From Cunninghamella blakesleeana (taxonomy: Eukaryota; Mucoromycota; Mucoromycetes; Mucorales; Cunninghamellaceae): 64,000 nt of DNA. The notes under the pieces are model-generated. The model did not search any database. It was not told the origin of the DNA and saw only the letters and a program-made list of their open reading frames with translations. Position 1 is the stretch's first letter, and every line of letters begins with the position of its first letter. The stretch lies in assembly GCA_017871115.1 (NCBI GenBank), contig JAFCIZ010000007.1, forward strand, positions 1,984,001-2,048,000, given 5' to 3'. Shown here piece by piece: positions 29,779 through 54,100 of the stretch. The translations under genes and the position numbers were made by a program.

Positions 29779-32533
29779 TATATTATTATTATTATTAATA
29801 AATTATATTATATACACAAATAAATTAAAAGGAAGAGTAGGGTTTTTTATTAAATTAATTCAAATAATATTAAAAAAGAATGGTAATAATATTAATATGA
29901 AATATATTAAATATATTAAAAAATATAATAAAAATAAGATACAGAAAGGAAAAGAAAGAGAGAGAGGAAGAAGAAAAAAAAATTAAAAAGTTAAATATAT
30001 ATCTTTTTTTTGTTCCCCTTTTTTTTTTTATCTAAAAAGAAATAAAATTTTTTTTTAATCTAGCCAATGAAAAGATCTTTTTCGATCCGACATCAACATT
30101 GGTCGAATGCTTATTTTTCTCCTTTTTAAATAATTTGTACTCACTCATTTTTTCGATTACAATTGGCCAGGGCTAAAATGAGCTATATTTCTCATTGTTT
30201 GAATGTCTTTTTCTACTTTTCTACAATTTTATACATTTTCATATTATTATATAAGCATGTAGTTGAAACAATATACTATGTATATTGGGGTTTTTTTTTT
30301 TCATTTTCATTTTTTTTTTTTAAAAAAAACGACTTTTATATTATATATAAATATATAATTCATATACGTATGATGATGAAATTACAGTCATATTATCAAA
30401 CTATTTAAAAAAATACATTAACTTTTTCTATTTCGGGGGAAAATACACTTTCTTTATCTCTATATGGTTTATCTTTTTCTAAACCTTTTTAAGCTCTTAT
30501 TTTCTTCATTTTTTTCTAATTAAAAATATAGAATTGTCTATTTTTCTTTTTCATTTATTTTTCAGTTAAGATAGTAAAGTCTCGATTTCTTTTTTCAACC
30601 AAATTTTATTTGTTTATTCGTATGTACTTTGTATATCCATTGAACTCCCCATTATGCAAAGGAAAAAAAAAGATTACTGGGGTTTGAATCCCGCTACCTA
30701 GATCTCTTTTTTTTTTTTTAATGAATTGAATGTTTTGATATTGTACACGTTTATTTATTTCCATGAAAAAAAAAAAAATGCACTTTTTTGTTACCATTAA
30801 TCAGAAGATTCCGAAGAGTATATATTAAAAGCATTATTTTATCATAGATTTTCTGAATTTGGGAATAGAATAGATAAAAACAAAAAATCTATCATTTTAT
30901 TATTAAATTTGTTAAAATAAGACAAGTATTCTATTGTTTTTATGATTTTTTATAACTATATAAAAATGAATAATTATTTTATCTAAATGTATACGTATTT
31001 AAGTCTAAATTAAGCGAGTAGCTCAGCATATATTTATCAGATTTGGCTATAATAAAATCAACATATGGAAAAATAAGTTGGGCGGCGCTATTAATTTTTT
31101 TATAAAAAACTCATTTTTGAAATTCATTTTCTTTTTTTTTCTTTTTTTTTTTTAAAGGAATCATGTTTTTTATACAAAAGATTATTTATTTTACGTTAAA
31201 TGTTATTTTTATTATTTTATATACATGAGTGTGTACATTATAATATAACAAAGCTGATCTTTATAAATCTATTTTTTTAATTAATAAATAACGTTTATTT
31301 CGCAGTGTTTTTAAATTTTTGTAAAAAGGTCTTTTTTTGTGTAAAAATATTATATATGTATATATTGCTATATAAAGGATCTGTTCTATAAATCTATTTT
31401 GTTTGAATTAATGAGCTGGATTTTTATTTCCGTTTGTAGTCTTTTATGGTTACTGTTGGTTCATTTATTTCTAATAGTAGTTTTCTTGCTTATTCAAGAT
31501 TATCTTTTTTACTCAAAATGGCGATTTTCTTTCATTTTTTAGAATAATGGTCTTTCTTTTTATTAGTCTAGATATTGGTCTATTTTTTATTATTTTTTTG
31601 GTATTAATCTCTCTATTAATCAAAATCATGCTCTTTTTATTATCTGGATTGCTACTCTTTTTTCCACTCAAAGTGTAATATTAAATTCGGTCAATGTTTT
31701 GATCCTCTTTCCATCTCAAGTTCTCTCTCTCTCTCTCTCTCCCTCCTTTTAACGTTATTGTTCACGATGGTGATTCACTTTTTAATATGTAGCATACTTC
31801 TCGTTTATTATTATAATTCACTTTTTGACAATAAGGTACATCATCAAATCTTTATACCAATTTCCTACCTATAGTTGATGAATTTTTTCATAATTCATTT
31901 AAATGAGACGCGGCTGGTTTTAGCGGTGTTATATTCTGTCATGCAGGTGAATTTTTATATTATTGCATTTTATCTTTGTTACGTCTACTACTTTAATGGT
32001 GCCTCGATGAAGTATAATATGGCCCTTGTAATTACTTTTTTTTATATTAAATATATTTCTTTCATTTTATTTTTCTACCGTGTTTTTAATGTTTTCAGTA
32101 AAAAAAAAAAGGGTTAAAAAAATAGAAAGGATGAAAAAAATAAAAACCCAAAGGAATATGTATAAAACAATATTTTTTATAACAAGACTGAAAAATCAAA
32201 AAAAAACCTTAGTGCCATTCACTTTTCTTTTTTTGCTTTTACGATGTAGAATTGGAGTTTCCTTTTATGGGTTCGAAAGAAATCATAAAATGTGTGCAAG
32301 CGTAGTGCTACCTTTTTTTTAATGTATATATTTTTTATATAATAGACCAATAATATTATCTCTTTGATTTTTTTATTGTATATATAATGTAAAAAATAAT
32401 AGTAGTATAATAATTCTTAAATAGTATATATTCAATAAAAGAAGAATAAAATAGTAATGATATCAAATTTGATCACGATTTCAATATATAATGAATTAAG
32501 CAAAAAAAAAAATTGAATATCCGTTTCTCAGAG
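29779..32533. other. Divergent intergenic region between DIC1 and VMA1
   Basis: 2.75 kb of AT-rich DNA. CCAAT at 30064-30068 and ATTGG near 30100 and 30165 suit the DIC1 promoter. A CT microsatellite lies at 31721-31743. Open frames here are short and hydrophobic, without support as genes. Confidence 0.45.
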
Positions 32534-32550
32534 TGACGTACTTTTATTGG
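32534..32550 (+). promoter_or_regulatory. TGACGTA and inverted CCAAT upstream of VMA1
   Basis: TGACGTA (32534-32540, CRE/ATF-like) and ATTGG (32546-32550, CCAAT on the other strand) lie together about 180 bp before the VMA1 start in otherwise very AT-rich DNA. Confidence 0.4.
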
Positions 32551-32724
32551 CTGTTGGCCCAAAAAAAAAAACGCCCTTTTTTCTTCTCCTCCTTTGTATC
32601 AAATTATTTTCCCTCTCTTTTCTTTTTTTTTTCTCTTTCTTTTTATACCTTTTTTTAAATTTATACTTTACTTTTTTTTTTCCATAAATATTTAACTTCA
32701 TTTAAAAAAAGAATATAAAAAAAA

Positions 32725-35985
<3,261 letters not shown>

Positions 35986-37332
35986 TTTATATTATTAATA
36001 TATATTTTAAATATATATATAAATATCATTATACTTTAATTATTAATGTAAAAAAAAGGTGTGCTTATTCAATACTTTATATATATTATGTGTTTTATTG
36101 TGTTATCCAAATAAAGTTTAAAAAAAACAAAAAACTGTATCATGTTTTGTTCCTCACTATCTTTCTTTCTGGGAATCAAAAAATACGCCATAAACTTTTT
36201 TTTGTCTGGTGTTCAATGATAATTAGTTTTTTGATAATGTGTGTGTGTGTGTGTGTGTGTGTTATGATTACTTATTATTTTTAGTTTTATTATTATTATT
36301 ATTCTAGAAGTTTAAAAAAAAAGGACTGGCTGTTTTATAAAATATAAAAAATTTTTTTAATAAATTTTTTTCTTTCTTTTTCTCTTTTTTTTTTTATATT
36401 ATTATTATTATATGTTTTAACTCCTTTCTTTATATTTATATACCTGTAATAATATACAATCACTCTCTCCTTTTACGATACTTTTATTAAAATCAGTTAG
36501 ATTATTACATTGATTTTATTACTATAAAGAAGAAGAAGAAGAAATAATAATAATAATACATACATACATACACAGTAACGTATTATTAAATAAAAAAGGG
36601 TAATGATTTATAAAGATAGGAACTACAAGGAAAAGGGTATAAAGAAGAAAAAAGAGCGGAAAAAGAATGAGGAATAATAAATAAACGTATATATCTATTC
36701 TTTACAACATAATGAGTTATATCATCCTCAACGCGCATACAACTTTAACTATTAAACAGTAGCTATTACCGCAACTAATTTTAAAAGCAATAAGATCATC
36801 TATATTCAATCGTTTAAAAAATGCAAATGAATATTTCTTTATAACAATCAAAACAATCCACTCTATTTTCAATCAGCCTTGATATCAATACTTTTTTGTT
36901 TTTGTTTTCCAGCACGAACTATATAGATATGAATATATATATACGAAAAAAGGGGTGGAGAAAAGCTTATAGAAGGAGGAAAATGAAAGAGAGAGGGAAA
37001 AGTGGTGTAATATGGCTAAAGAAGGAGATAATGTTTTAGGATTATAAATACATAAACTCACTTTTAGCTTCTTTTATATATATAAATTTGTTTTATTATA
37101 TCAGTATTAGGTGTATGTTTCGATATCAAAGCTTAAATATTATTATCAGCCATTTATAAATACAGACTTAGAGATAAAAAAAGCAGTTTAGATTTAAACA
37201 CTTATTTTTTAATATAAATATAAAGAAACAAAAACAAAAACAAAACTACAGCAACCCAAAATTTTATATATTTGTGTATTGATACAACAACAGCAATAAA
37301 AAATTATTATTATCTAATACAATCGATTTAAT
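35986..37332. other. Intergenic between VMA1 and CHD remodeler B
   Basis: AT-rich; a (TG)n run at 36239-36261 and poly-purine stretches at 36525-36680. No gene is seen. The last part is the CHD-B promoter. Confidence 0.45.
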
Positions 37333-44760
<7,428 letters not shown>

Positions 44761-45194
44761 TATGATTATTCTATTTTTATTTTTATTTTTTATTTTTGTT
44801 ATTCTTATTTTATAAATGTAATATATATATTCATCTACATTATTTGCTTTCTTATTATTATTATATTATCGATTCTCTTTTTATTCTTATTAGCATTTTA
44901 TTTTATTTTTATTTTTTATAAATATAAATATATGCTCTATATATATTATCAAAAATAAAAAATTAATTTCTAAATTCATTTTTAACTCCAGTTTGTAATT
45001 AATTAAAAAAATATATATATGGTTTTATAAGAATAATAAATTATTTTTATTTTGATATATAGGAATACAATAATAACATTTGGTGTTACAAAATTTGAAT
45101 ACTTCTTTTTTTTGATTTTTTTCAAAATAGAAGATGTCATTTAAAAAAAAAAAAAAGAAATAAATAGAAGAGCGAGAGAGAGATAATGATTCAT
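44761..45194. other. Short convergent intergenic region
   Basis: AT-rich 3' flanks of CHD remodeler B and the Kre9-like gene. No further gene is seen. Confidence 0.5.
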
Positions 45195-46016
45195 TTATTT
45201 TTCAACAACAGAGAACTTGATGATTTCTTGAACATTAAGAGTACCACTTCTAACACGGACCTAAAATAATAAAAGAAAGAGAGAAAAGGAAAAAAAAAGG
45301 AGGAGTGGAAAGTGTAAATAAATAATTAGATTCGAATATACAAAATAGAAATAAATAAATAGATATATATCTATATATATATATGATAATTATAATCCCC
45401 AATCGAAGCATAAAATAAAATAATACTTACTTGTTCCTTGAAAGCGAAAGCATAAGAACCAGGCTTAAGGTTTTTGGGGACAGTCCAGGTAGTAGTATGA
45501 GTAACGAATTTATCTTGTTGAGCAGTGACGGGACTAAAAATAAATAAAGTAAATAAAAAAAAAAATGAATATCTCATATATTAACATTAATATTATATCA
45601 ATGTTTTATTCTTTAATTTACCATTTGTTAGAGACAGCAGATAATTGGTTTTGTAATTTATCACCGCTACGTTTATGGAAGTTAATCTTTAAGCTAGTAG
45701 CTCTACCCATAGATACAGATTCTAATATAAATAAATAATAATAAAGGAAAATGATGATTAGTTTTATTTTTTTTATTTAAATATATATATATATATATAT
45801 ATATATTCCAAATATATTATATTTATAAATGTATTTACTGTAGACAAGAGGTTGCATGGTATATTTGATAGTCATTTTTTCACCAGCTTCAAAAGTAGCA
45901 CCATTTTTAGGAGAGTTGATTTTAATGAATTGAAGTTGAGAGAAAACACTAGCGTTAACAAATTGGAAAATAACCAAAAGTACTAAAGTAATAGAAATAA
46001 GTTGTTTGGCGAACAT
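45195..46016 (-). CDS. Secreted Kre9/Knh1-type (Ser-Thr-rich GPI family) small protein
   Basis: Four exons (minus): 46016-45839, 45721-45622, 45533-45431, 45260-45195; 148 residues. It starts with a signal peptide of about 22 residues (ISITLVLLVIFQFVNA). The mature part has the layout of the Kre9/Knh1 N-terminal domain: INSPKNGATFEAGEKMTIKY near the start, an immunoglobulin-like run of beta strands, and LKPGSYAFAFKEQVRV near the end (family: pattern I-x-x-P-x-x-G ... A-G-x-x-x-x-I-x-W and a late G-x-Y-x-x). There is one mature cysteine (NKCPV). No Ser/Thr-rich stalk or GPI signal is seen, so it is probably secreted or wall-associated. Family members take part in beta-glucan assembly or are wall proteins of unknown role; function here is uncertain. 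Confidence 0.72.
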
Positions 46017-46940
46017 TTTTTATTATTATTATATTTCAATTCTATAAAAAATAATTTATAAAAGGAAAGGAAAGGATTTTTTAATAATAATAAAAAAAAG
46101 AGGTGTATATAAGAAAGAAGAAGAGAAAAAGAAGAGAGGAAAAAAAAAAAAAAGAAAAAGAGAAAAAGTTTTTTTTTACTTAAGATGCAGAAAACCTTGG
46201 TATTTTTAGCCAGTTAATAATTTAAATGTTACACTAAACAATATTACAAACTAAGTATAAATTAGATCCCCGTATTTACTTGAGATTCTTTTTGTATTAC
46301 GGTAATAAAACAAAAAACTATAAAGCTATATTTATATATATTTTTATTATTGTAATAATAATAATGATGGTGACGAAAATTTTGTCTTTTCTCTTGATTG
46401 TATTAAAAAAAATGAAATGGTTTTTTGATTTTTTTTATGGATGAGCCTCATTCTTTTGATTATTACTTTTGATCAAATAAAGTAAAAAATCATTTACCAC
46501 TTTACTATTCATTGGACACTGAGTTTTAAAAATCCACTTTGAATTCAAATACCTTTTCTTTCCTTTTTTTATAAAATTATTATATATTTAAACTGACATT
46601 AATGATAATGATAAATAATAATGATAAAGCTATTTTTTTCTACTTGGTTTAATATATCTATTTTTTTCATATGACTGTTTTAGTATTAAAAGAAAAAAAA
46701 ACTTTTCAAAACTCTATATTTTGAAGTGAACAAACTTTATTTATAGTTGACAATAGTTTTATGATGATCACTCTTCTCTTGTTTTGATAAAAAAAAAAAA
46801 TGAATGGATGCAATAAAGATAGATATCCTTATATATATAAATCATGCATGAATACGTCACTATTCAATTCTCTCAACTTTTAAAAGGTCGAAAATCCTTT
46901 TTTTTATTTAATAAAAAATAAAAATAAAGCAAAGCTCAAG

Positions 46941-46974
<34 letters not shown>

Positions 46975-48525
46975 AATAAGCAAATTGTAGTAATAATAAT
47001 AAAAAAGAAAAAAATAAGGTACATATGGATAATTTAAGCAAATCTATTTTTGGAATATGGACTTTCATCAAATAAAGTAATCGAATATCGAGAACTGTAG
47101 TTTTTTTTAATTTCTTGTAATTTTTAATTTTTTCATATATTAAATACAACTTGTAATACTTTATAAATGTAAATATAGAATGGATTAAATTATATATAAA
47201 GATTTATTCACACACAAGGTTTATTATCATCATCATCTATTACCATCATTATCATTATTATAGATTTATATGTACTACATATTCTTTAAATAAAAGAACA
47301 TACAACTCCATTTCAATATTACACAAAATTAATTTTATTAAAAAAAAAAGGAAGAAAAAACTCTATATCATCAAATTAAAAAGTGCATTATAAAGTGATA
47401 TTCTTTAACCAATGAAATGGTTCTTTTATTATTATCTTTCTTTATAAATAGCTTTTTTTTATATCAAGTCTTTTTTTTTTTAAAATAGAAAACAAAAAAA
47501 GATAAATCATTTCCTTTCCTTTCCTTTTTTCTACAAACATTATTTATTATTAACCGGAGTTTTGTTGTTTTTTATTTTCAACATCAATGTTTTGTTATTT
47601 TATTACAACATAATTCATGCAATTCTTAAAGAATAATAACTTTTTATTATTATTGCCATTTTATAAATAATATATATATATTCAATAATAATACACGTCT
47701 TTATAGCCTTTTTTCTCGAGGATTATATAAACAAAATGATAATATACCCATGTATTCTCGATTATTTTATAATAACAAGAAAAAAAAATAATGAAATTAA
47801 TATTTTTTTTCAAAATTTTAAAAATTCTACTTTTTTTTCGGTGTGTCATAAAAAAAACCAGATGGTTAAAAATAATCCTTTTTATAAATAAAAAAAAAAG
47901 AATTAATGGTAGCCAAATATAGTTAGCTTTGAATTCTGATCATTGGAAAAATAGTTTTTTTTTCTAGTATAAATCAGCCAAGTATGTGGATTGAATATAT
48001 AAATATAATATTTTTTAAATAAATAAAAATGAAAAGGGTATATTATTATTTGGATCAACTATTTTTTTATATTTTATTATTTTTTTTTTTTTTGTGAAAT
48101 GAACACCAAAAAGAATTGTTACATTAGCAAGGTGATTATTCGGTAATTGCAAGTAGATCATAAGGGAGTAAAAATGCAGGTAGAAACCTTTTTTATATTT
48201 TTATATATATTTATTAAAGTAGCATGTAGAGACAAATCTTAAATATATATATGATGAGAATATTTATTAATCATGCCATAAATATAAGAAAATGATAGTA
48301 ACTGAAGTTTAATCTATTGCATTCTATCTATTAAAAATATATTTTAAGGTAACCAAACCACCTATAAATGATTTAGGCACATTGATAAAAAGTCCGCGAT
48401 TTTTTTAAACATGTGCAGTGATTTAAACTCTTTTTCTTTTCTTTTCTTTTTTTTTTTTTCTTTTCCTTTTTCTTTCTCTTTTTTTATATATATATATATA
48501 TATATTATTGTTATTATTTATTATC
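46017..48525. other. Intergenic divergent region, Kre9-like gene to P450
   Basis: 2.5 kb, very AT-rich, with a (TA)n run at 46943-46970 and 48486-48503. No gene or relic is recognised. It probably contains the promoters of both flanking genes. Confidence 0.45.
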
Positions 48526-49011
48526 ATGTCATTATCCGATAATAAAGTCGTAAAATCATTTGGTATTGCTGGTAGTGTAGCTGCTGTAGCTTTAACTTAT
48601 TTAACAGTTAAATATCATGATCGTGTTGTATTTTATGATCATCGTGAAAACACCACACCTAAAAAAGGATTACCTTTAGTAGGAAATACTTTGGGTTTAT
48701 TATCAAACCTTGAACGTATTAATCATTACTTCCTTGACTGTTTTGAAGAAACAAAATCAGATACGATGTAAAGTATAGTAAATTATAATCATACTAGAGA
48801 AACTTGTAATTAAGAAGTTTATTTGTAGGACAAAATTAAAATAAAAATAAAACTTTAAATTTTTTAACTCACTTTATTTTTTTGTTTTTTTCCATAGTTC
48901 TTTATCTGCTTTGGGTTTACCAGAAGGTGTTGTTACTTGCAATCCTGATAATGTTGAACATGTTTTAAAAAGTAAAGTTATTATTTCCTTTTTATCCTAT
49001 ATTATTATCGC

Positions 49012-49042
<31 letters not shown>

Positions 49043-50880
49043 TGATTTTGACCCTAATATATATTTATTTTATGTATATATTTTTATAGATAACTTTGAA
49101 AACTATGTAAAAGGTGTTTTATTCCATAATTCAGTTATAGATCTTTTAGGTTATGGTATTTTTAATGCCAACGGTGAACGCTGGAGATATCAACGTAAGG
49201 CTGCTTCTTTAATCTTTAATGTTAAAAACTTTAGAGATCATTTTACCGAGTAAGTTTATGTTTAATAAAAAATTGGTTTTATAGAGGGGTTTTTAATATA
49301 TGTATATTTTTGATTTATTTATTCTGATTTTTATTTTTTTTATATTTTTATATAGTGTATTTGTTGACGAACTCAAATTGGTTGAAAATATATTTGATAA
49401 GTCTGTTGAAACGAAAACACCTGTCGATTTTCATGATATTATGTACAAGTTTACTTTGGATTCCTTTGTCATGTAAGTTAATAAAGTTCAAAATAAATTA
49501 AATGCATGAAAGTAGTATATATATATTAATATTAAAATATATTCTACGTTTCGTTCTTGATTTAATTTATATAGTTTAGGCTTTGGTACTGAAATTGGTG
49601 CTTTGACTACTGAAGGAAAGGTAAAAAATTAATATAAAAAATAAGAGCATGAATCAAGAAAATGAAATAAAAGAGTATATAAATGAATAGGAATAATGCA
49701 AAGGCGATAGAGTACTATCATGTAATACTTATCCATTCGTATTACGTATGTATTTAGGTTCCTTTCGCTGAAGCATTTGATGAATTACAAAAGAATTCTT
49801 TTGATCGCTTTATGAATTTTATGGAACCTGTTGAACGTCATTGTCGTGAAATTTTTATGCCATGGAAACCTACAGTTGCTTCTTATTTAAAAACCATTGA
49901 TACTTTTGCTTCTTCTGTCATTAAAACTCGTCGTGCTCAATTAGCTGCTGGAGAACAATGTAAAGACTTACTTTCTCGTTTCATGGAAACTCGTAATGAA
50001 AATGGTGAACCTCTTAATGATAAAGAGCTTCGTGATTGTATTATGAATTTCATTATTGTAAGTTTTAAAATAATTATATAAAGGGTATATGGGAAATAGA
50101 GTGTATCTAATTATTTATTATTACTTATTATTATTATTATAATATATATATATATGTATATATATATTTAGGCTGGTCGTGATACTACAGCTCAAGCCTT
50201 ATCTTGGTCTTTATATAATTTAATGTTATATCCTGAAACTGAAAAGAAACTTGTACAAGAAATCATTGATAATATTCCCGATGGTATCGAACAGGATGCT
50301 CCTAAATTATATGAAAATATTAAAGAAATGAAATACGCTCATGCTGTGTAAGATATCTAATATTTAAAAAAATATATATATAAATGCATATAAAGCTATT
50401 TTTTCTTTTTATTAATTGTACTCTCTCTTTCGTAATTTTCATATCTTTTATTATAGTTTATATGAATCATTAAGATTGTATCCATCTGTACCATCCAATC
50501 AAAAAGAAGCCTTAGAAGCCGATGTATTACCTAGTGGTGCTGTTCTTCGAAAAGGTGATGTAGTGATTTGGAGTTCTTATGCTCTTGGTAGAAATAAAAG
50601 AGTATGGGGAGAAGATGCTGAAGATTTTAAACCTGAGCGATGGATTAAAGAGGATGGTTCCCTTCGTCGTGAAACTCAAGGTAGATGGCCTGTTTTCCAT
50701 GCTGGTCCTCGTGTTTGTTTAGGCCAAAACTTGGCTACTTTAGAAGCTTTAGTGGCTTTATCTCTTTTATTAAAACGTTATAAATTTTCTTTGGTTCCTA
50801 ATCAAGATATCACTTATCAAGTCTCTCTTACTCTTCCTATGAAGAATGGACTCAAGGTGTATATTGAACATCGTTCTTAA
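48526..50880 (+). CDS. Cytochrome P450 (CYP52/86/704-like fatty-acid hydroxylase type)
   Basis: Eight exons: 48526-48767, 48898-48971, 49090-49249, 49356-49472, 49575-49620, 49758-50057, 50172-50347, 50457-50880; 512 residues. An N-terminal membrane helix (about 10-30) is followed by K-K-G-L-P-L-V-G-N-T. The I-helix motif is AGRDTTAQ (from about 314), the K-helix E-S-L-R is at about 375-378 and the P-E-R-W segment follows. The heme loop is FHAGPRVCLGQN with Cys at about 459. The NGERWRYQRK and AGRDTTAQALSW patterns and the loop resemble omega-hydroxylase clans (plant CYP86/704, yeast CYP52). It is an ER-anchored monooxygenase; the substrate is inferred only at the level of long-chain fatty acids or similar lipids. 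Confidence 0.9.
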
Positions 50881-51171
50881 AAAAAACAATATTATTATTT
50901 AATTTATTGATTATCCCCTTTATTTCTATTTTATATATCCTCATCACATCATTTAATATATATCATTAGTATAATTTATCTAATAAAACTATAAAAAATA
51001 TATTTTAATGTAATTCAAAAAAGTTATTTTTTTTTTGGTGCATATAAAAAAAATTAATTGGAGCTCCGGGTTTTTTTAAAAAAAAATTCAATCTTAAATT
51101 TTCTTTCTTTTCTCTTTCTTTTTTTTTTTTTTTTTTCCTTTATATAATATATATATATATACATTTGAATT

Positions 51172-54100
51172 ATGGCCTATGATTCACCTGATTTACGAAT
51201 AGGTAGTCCTACGCCTTTAGGTATATATTATCAAGATAAGAATTCTTCGTTATTTTAAAAATTGATCTCTCACTTTATTATTATTGTTATTCTTTTTCAA
51301 ACGTAGGTAGTATATCTAAATTAGTATCCTCCAATCCAGTTTATTTTAATCGATGTATACATACTATTTCACAGGATGATAACTCGGTTCTTTCACTTTC
51401 AAGTAGTCATCGATATTTATTCAGTGGAAGCCAAAGTTCAAAAATACACGTAAATGCAACTTTTTATATATAATATATATATTTTTTTTTTAAAAAAAAT
51501 AAAATAAATAAGCTGACATCAATTATTATTTATTTCTATATTTATCTTTTTTTTTTTTTTTTTTTTTTTGATAGGTCTGGGATTTACAAACATTTTCATT
51601 AGTAAAAGTGTTAGAAGGGCATCGTGGTAGTGTTTTAGGTTTATCTTTATCTTCAGATCAACAGTGGTTATTTAGTTGTTCAGGTAATAATGATAATAAA
51701 TATCAGCTTGATATATATAAATATAAATATAAATAGAGGGGGGAATAAAGCGTTTATTTGAACAAATAATAACATTTATTTATGCATAACGCCATATCAA
51801 TTTAATTGTTCGTCATACGTAGGCGATGGGACAGTACGTGTATGGGATACGGAAACATTGAAATGTGCTTATTTAATACAATCATGTCATGACGTTGGGG
51901 ATATCTTTTCTGTTGTATATTCTGATTTGTCTGGTATGTTTTTCTTTGGAAGTCAAAATACAAGTATTCAGGTAATATAAATATATATAAAGAAATGCGA
52001 TCAAAAACAAAAAAATTATTATTATATTAAATCTTATATTTTCGTATTTTTTTATATAATTTTATTTTCTCTTTCTCTCTTTACATACATATACTAATTT
52101 AGTGGTATGATTTTGCTGATCCACAAACACATGGTGCAACAACAGATGTTCCTCTTGTTTCTGTTTCATTAAGAAGTAGTCAAAAATCTAAATTTTTTGA
52201 TAATGATTCCGATGCACTTGATGATGTAGATAGTGATTTGGACGATGATGTGATTAAATGTGTTATTCGTGAAAAGAATGTATGCATGAATGCTCACGAT
52301 GGTTATGTTTATTGTTTATTACATTCTACTGATGTACCTAATACTACTGGTGAAGTAATTATTAGTGGTAAGTTATATATATATGTGTGTGTGTACGTAT
52401 TCATGTTCTTTTATTAATTACATATGTATTCATTATTTTTATTATTTTTGTATTTATTAGGTTCTGGTGATGGGGATGTCAAGGTAATACTTAATTTCTT
52501 TTTTAAATGATTATTTATGAATGACAAATTGAAATATCAGTGATAAATATATAATATTTTTTAGATCTGGTCAATTGTAGATGGAGGGTTAAAGCATTTA
52601 AAAACACTTGGTGGCAATTCTGATAAAGGTGTATTAAGCCTAGCTTTATCCACAGATGGATATTTATATTGTGGTGTTCAAGGTGGTGATGTACAGATTT
52701 GGGATCTTGAAACAGTAAGTGAATAGAATATATATATAGTTACGGTATCTTGTTTATATTGATATTACTTTATATATTTATTCTTTTTATAAATTATTAT
52801 ATATTATCCTTTTAATTTCTTTTTAATAGTATCAAATGATTCGATCTGTGATGGCACATTCTGTAAGTAAACAAAAGTATAAATAATATGTGGATAAAAA
52901 GAGAAAGGGTTATTAAAAAAATAATAATCATGTAAGGGTATTAATTGTATTCAATATTATTATTATTATTATTATTATAATCACTTTAAAGGATGATGTA
53001 TTAGCTGTATCTTTACAAGGTCCTGGATTAATTAGTGCTTCTGCTGATGGTTCTGTAAAAGTAAGTTATAGAAATTAATATTATATATATATTGATTTGC
53101 AAAATGAAAAAGTGTAAAGAACAAAGATTATTAATTTTATTTTTATTACTATTATTTTTATTACTATTTTTTTTATTATTATATAGGTTTGGAGCGAAGG
53201 ATTTGAATATCATGAAACAATGAATGACCATGAAGGTTTTGTATTATGTATGACAACATCTAATGATTATTTGATTACTGGAAGTAGTGATCATTCAATC
53301 AAGGTATAAAATAAACCAATATAAAATAATAATAAAGTACATTTAAAATATGGCTTGGTTTTTTAATTCAAAGATATAATATTAAAAAAAAATATATTTT
53401 ATATTTAGTTTTGGAGTATACCTATTCAATCATATGGTGCTGATCATTTAAGACGAAATCAAGTTTCTCCTAACGAATTATCAAGTGGTAATATAATATA
53501 ATATAATAATATATTAAATAAATAAATAAAAGGTATGTGTTTTTCTAGTATTAACATTAATATATTTTTAATTGTTATTTTTATAGATACTTTATTACAT
53601 ACTTTAGATAGATGGGTTGGTATGAAGACAATCAGCGGAAATAACAAATATATGGAAGAATGTAGACGTGGTGCAAGGTTTTTAAAAAGTGTACTACAAC
53701 AGTTGGGTGCTGCTAGTAGAATGGTAAATAAACTATAAAGTAAAAAAAATAGTAGCATATTAGTAGCAGTATATTTATTTTTATTTATTTTCTTTTTCTT
53801 TTTTCTTTTTTTTTTAAAAAAAAAAAACATTATTCATTTTTAAGATACCCGGTGCAAGCGGTAGAAATCCTCTAGTATATGGTAGATTTGAAGGAAAGCG
53901 TTCCAAAAATGAAGATGATAATAAGAAAATTCCTACTGTTTTAATATATGGCCATTATGATGTTATTTCAGCAGAATATGAAAATGGAGATTGGCAAAGT
54001 GATCCTTTTAAATTGACTGGAAAAAATGGTTATTTATATGGTCGCGGTACAAGCGATAATAAGGTAGTAATTGCTTATATATATGCTCGATAAATTCTAT

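Noticed and set aside
30679..30694. T-arm-like GGGGTTTGAATCCCGC (tRNA fragment)
   Set aside because: Only about three pairs form in the stem and no acceptor, D or anticodon arm is found upstream.
30163..32322. Short hydrophobic open frames between DIC1 and VMA1
   Set aside because: Phe/Ile/Tyr-rich translations of T-rich DNA, no motif, no plausible splice partners.
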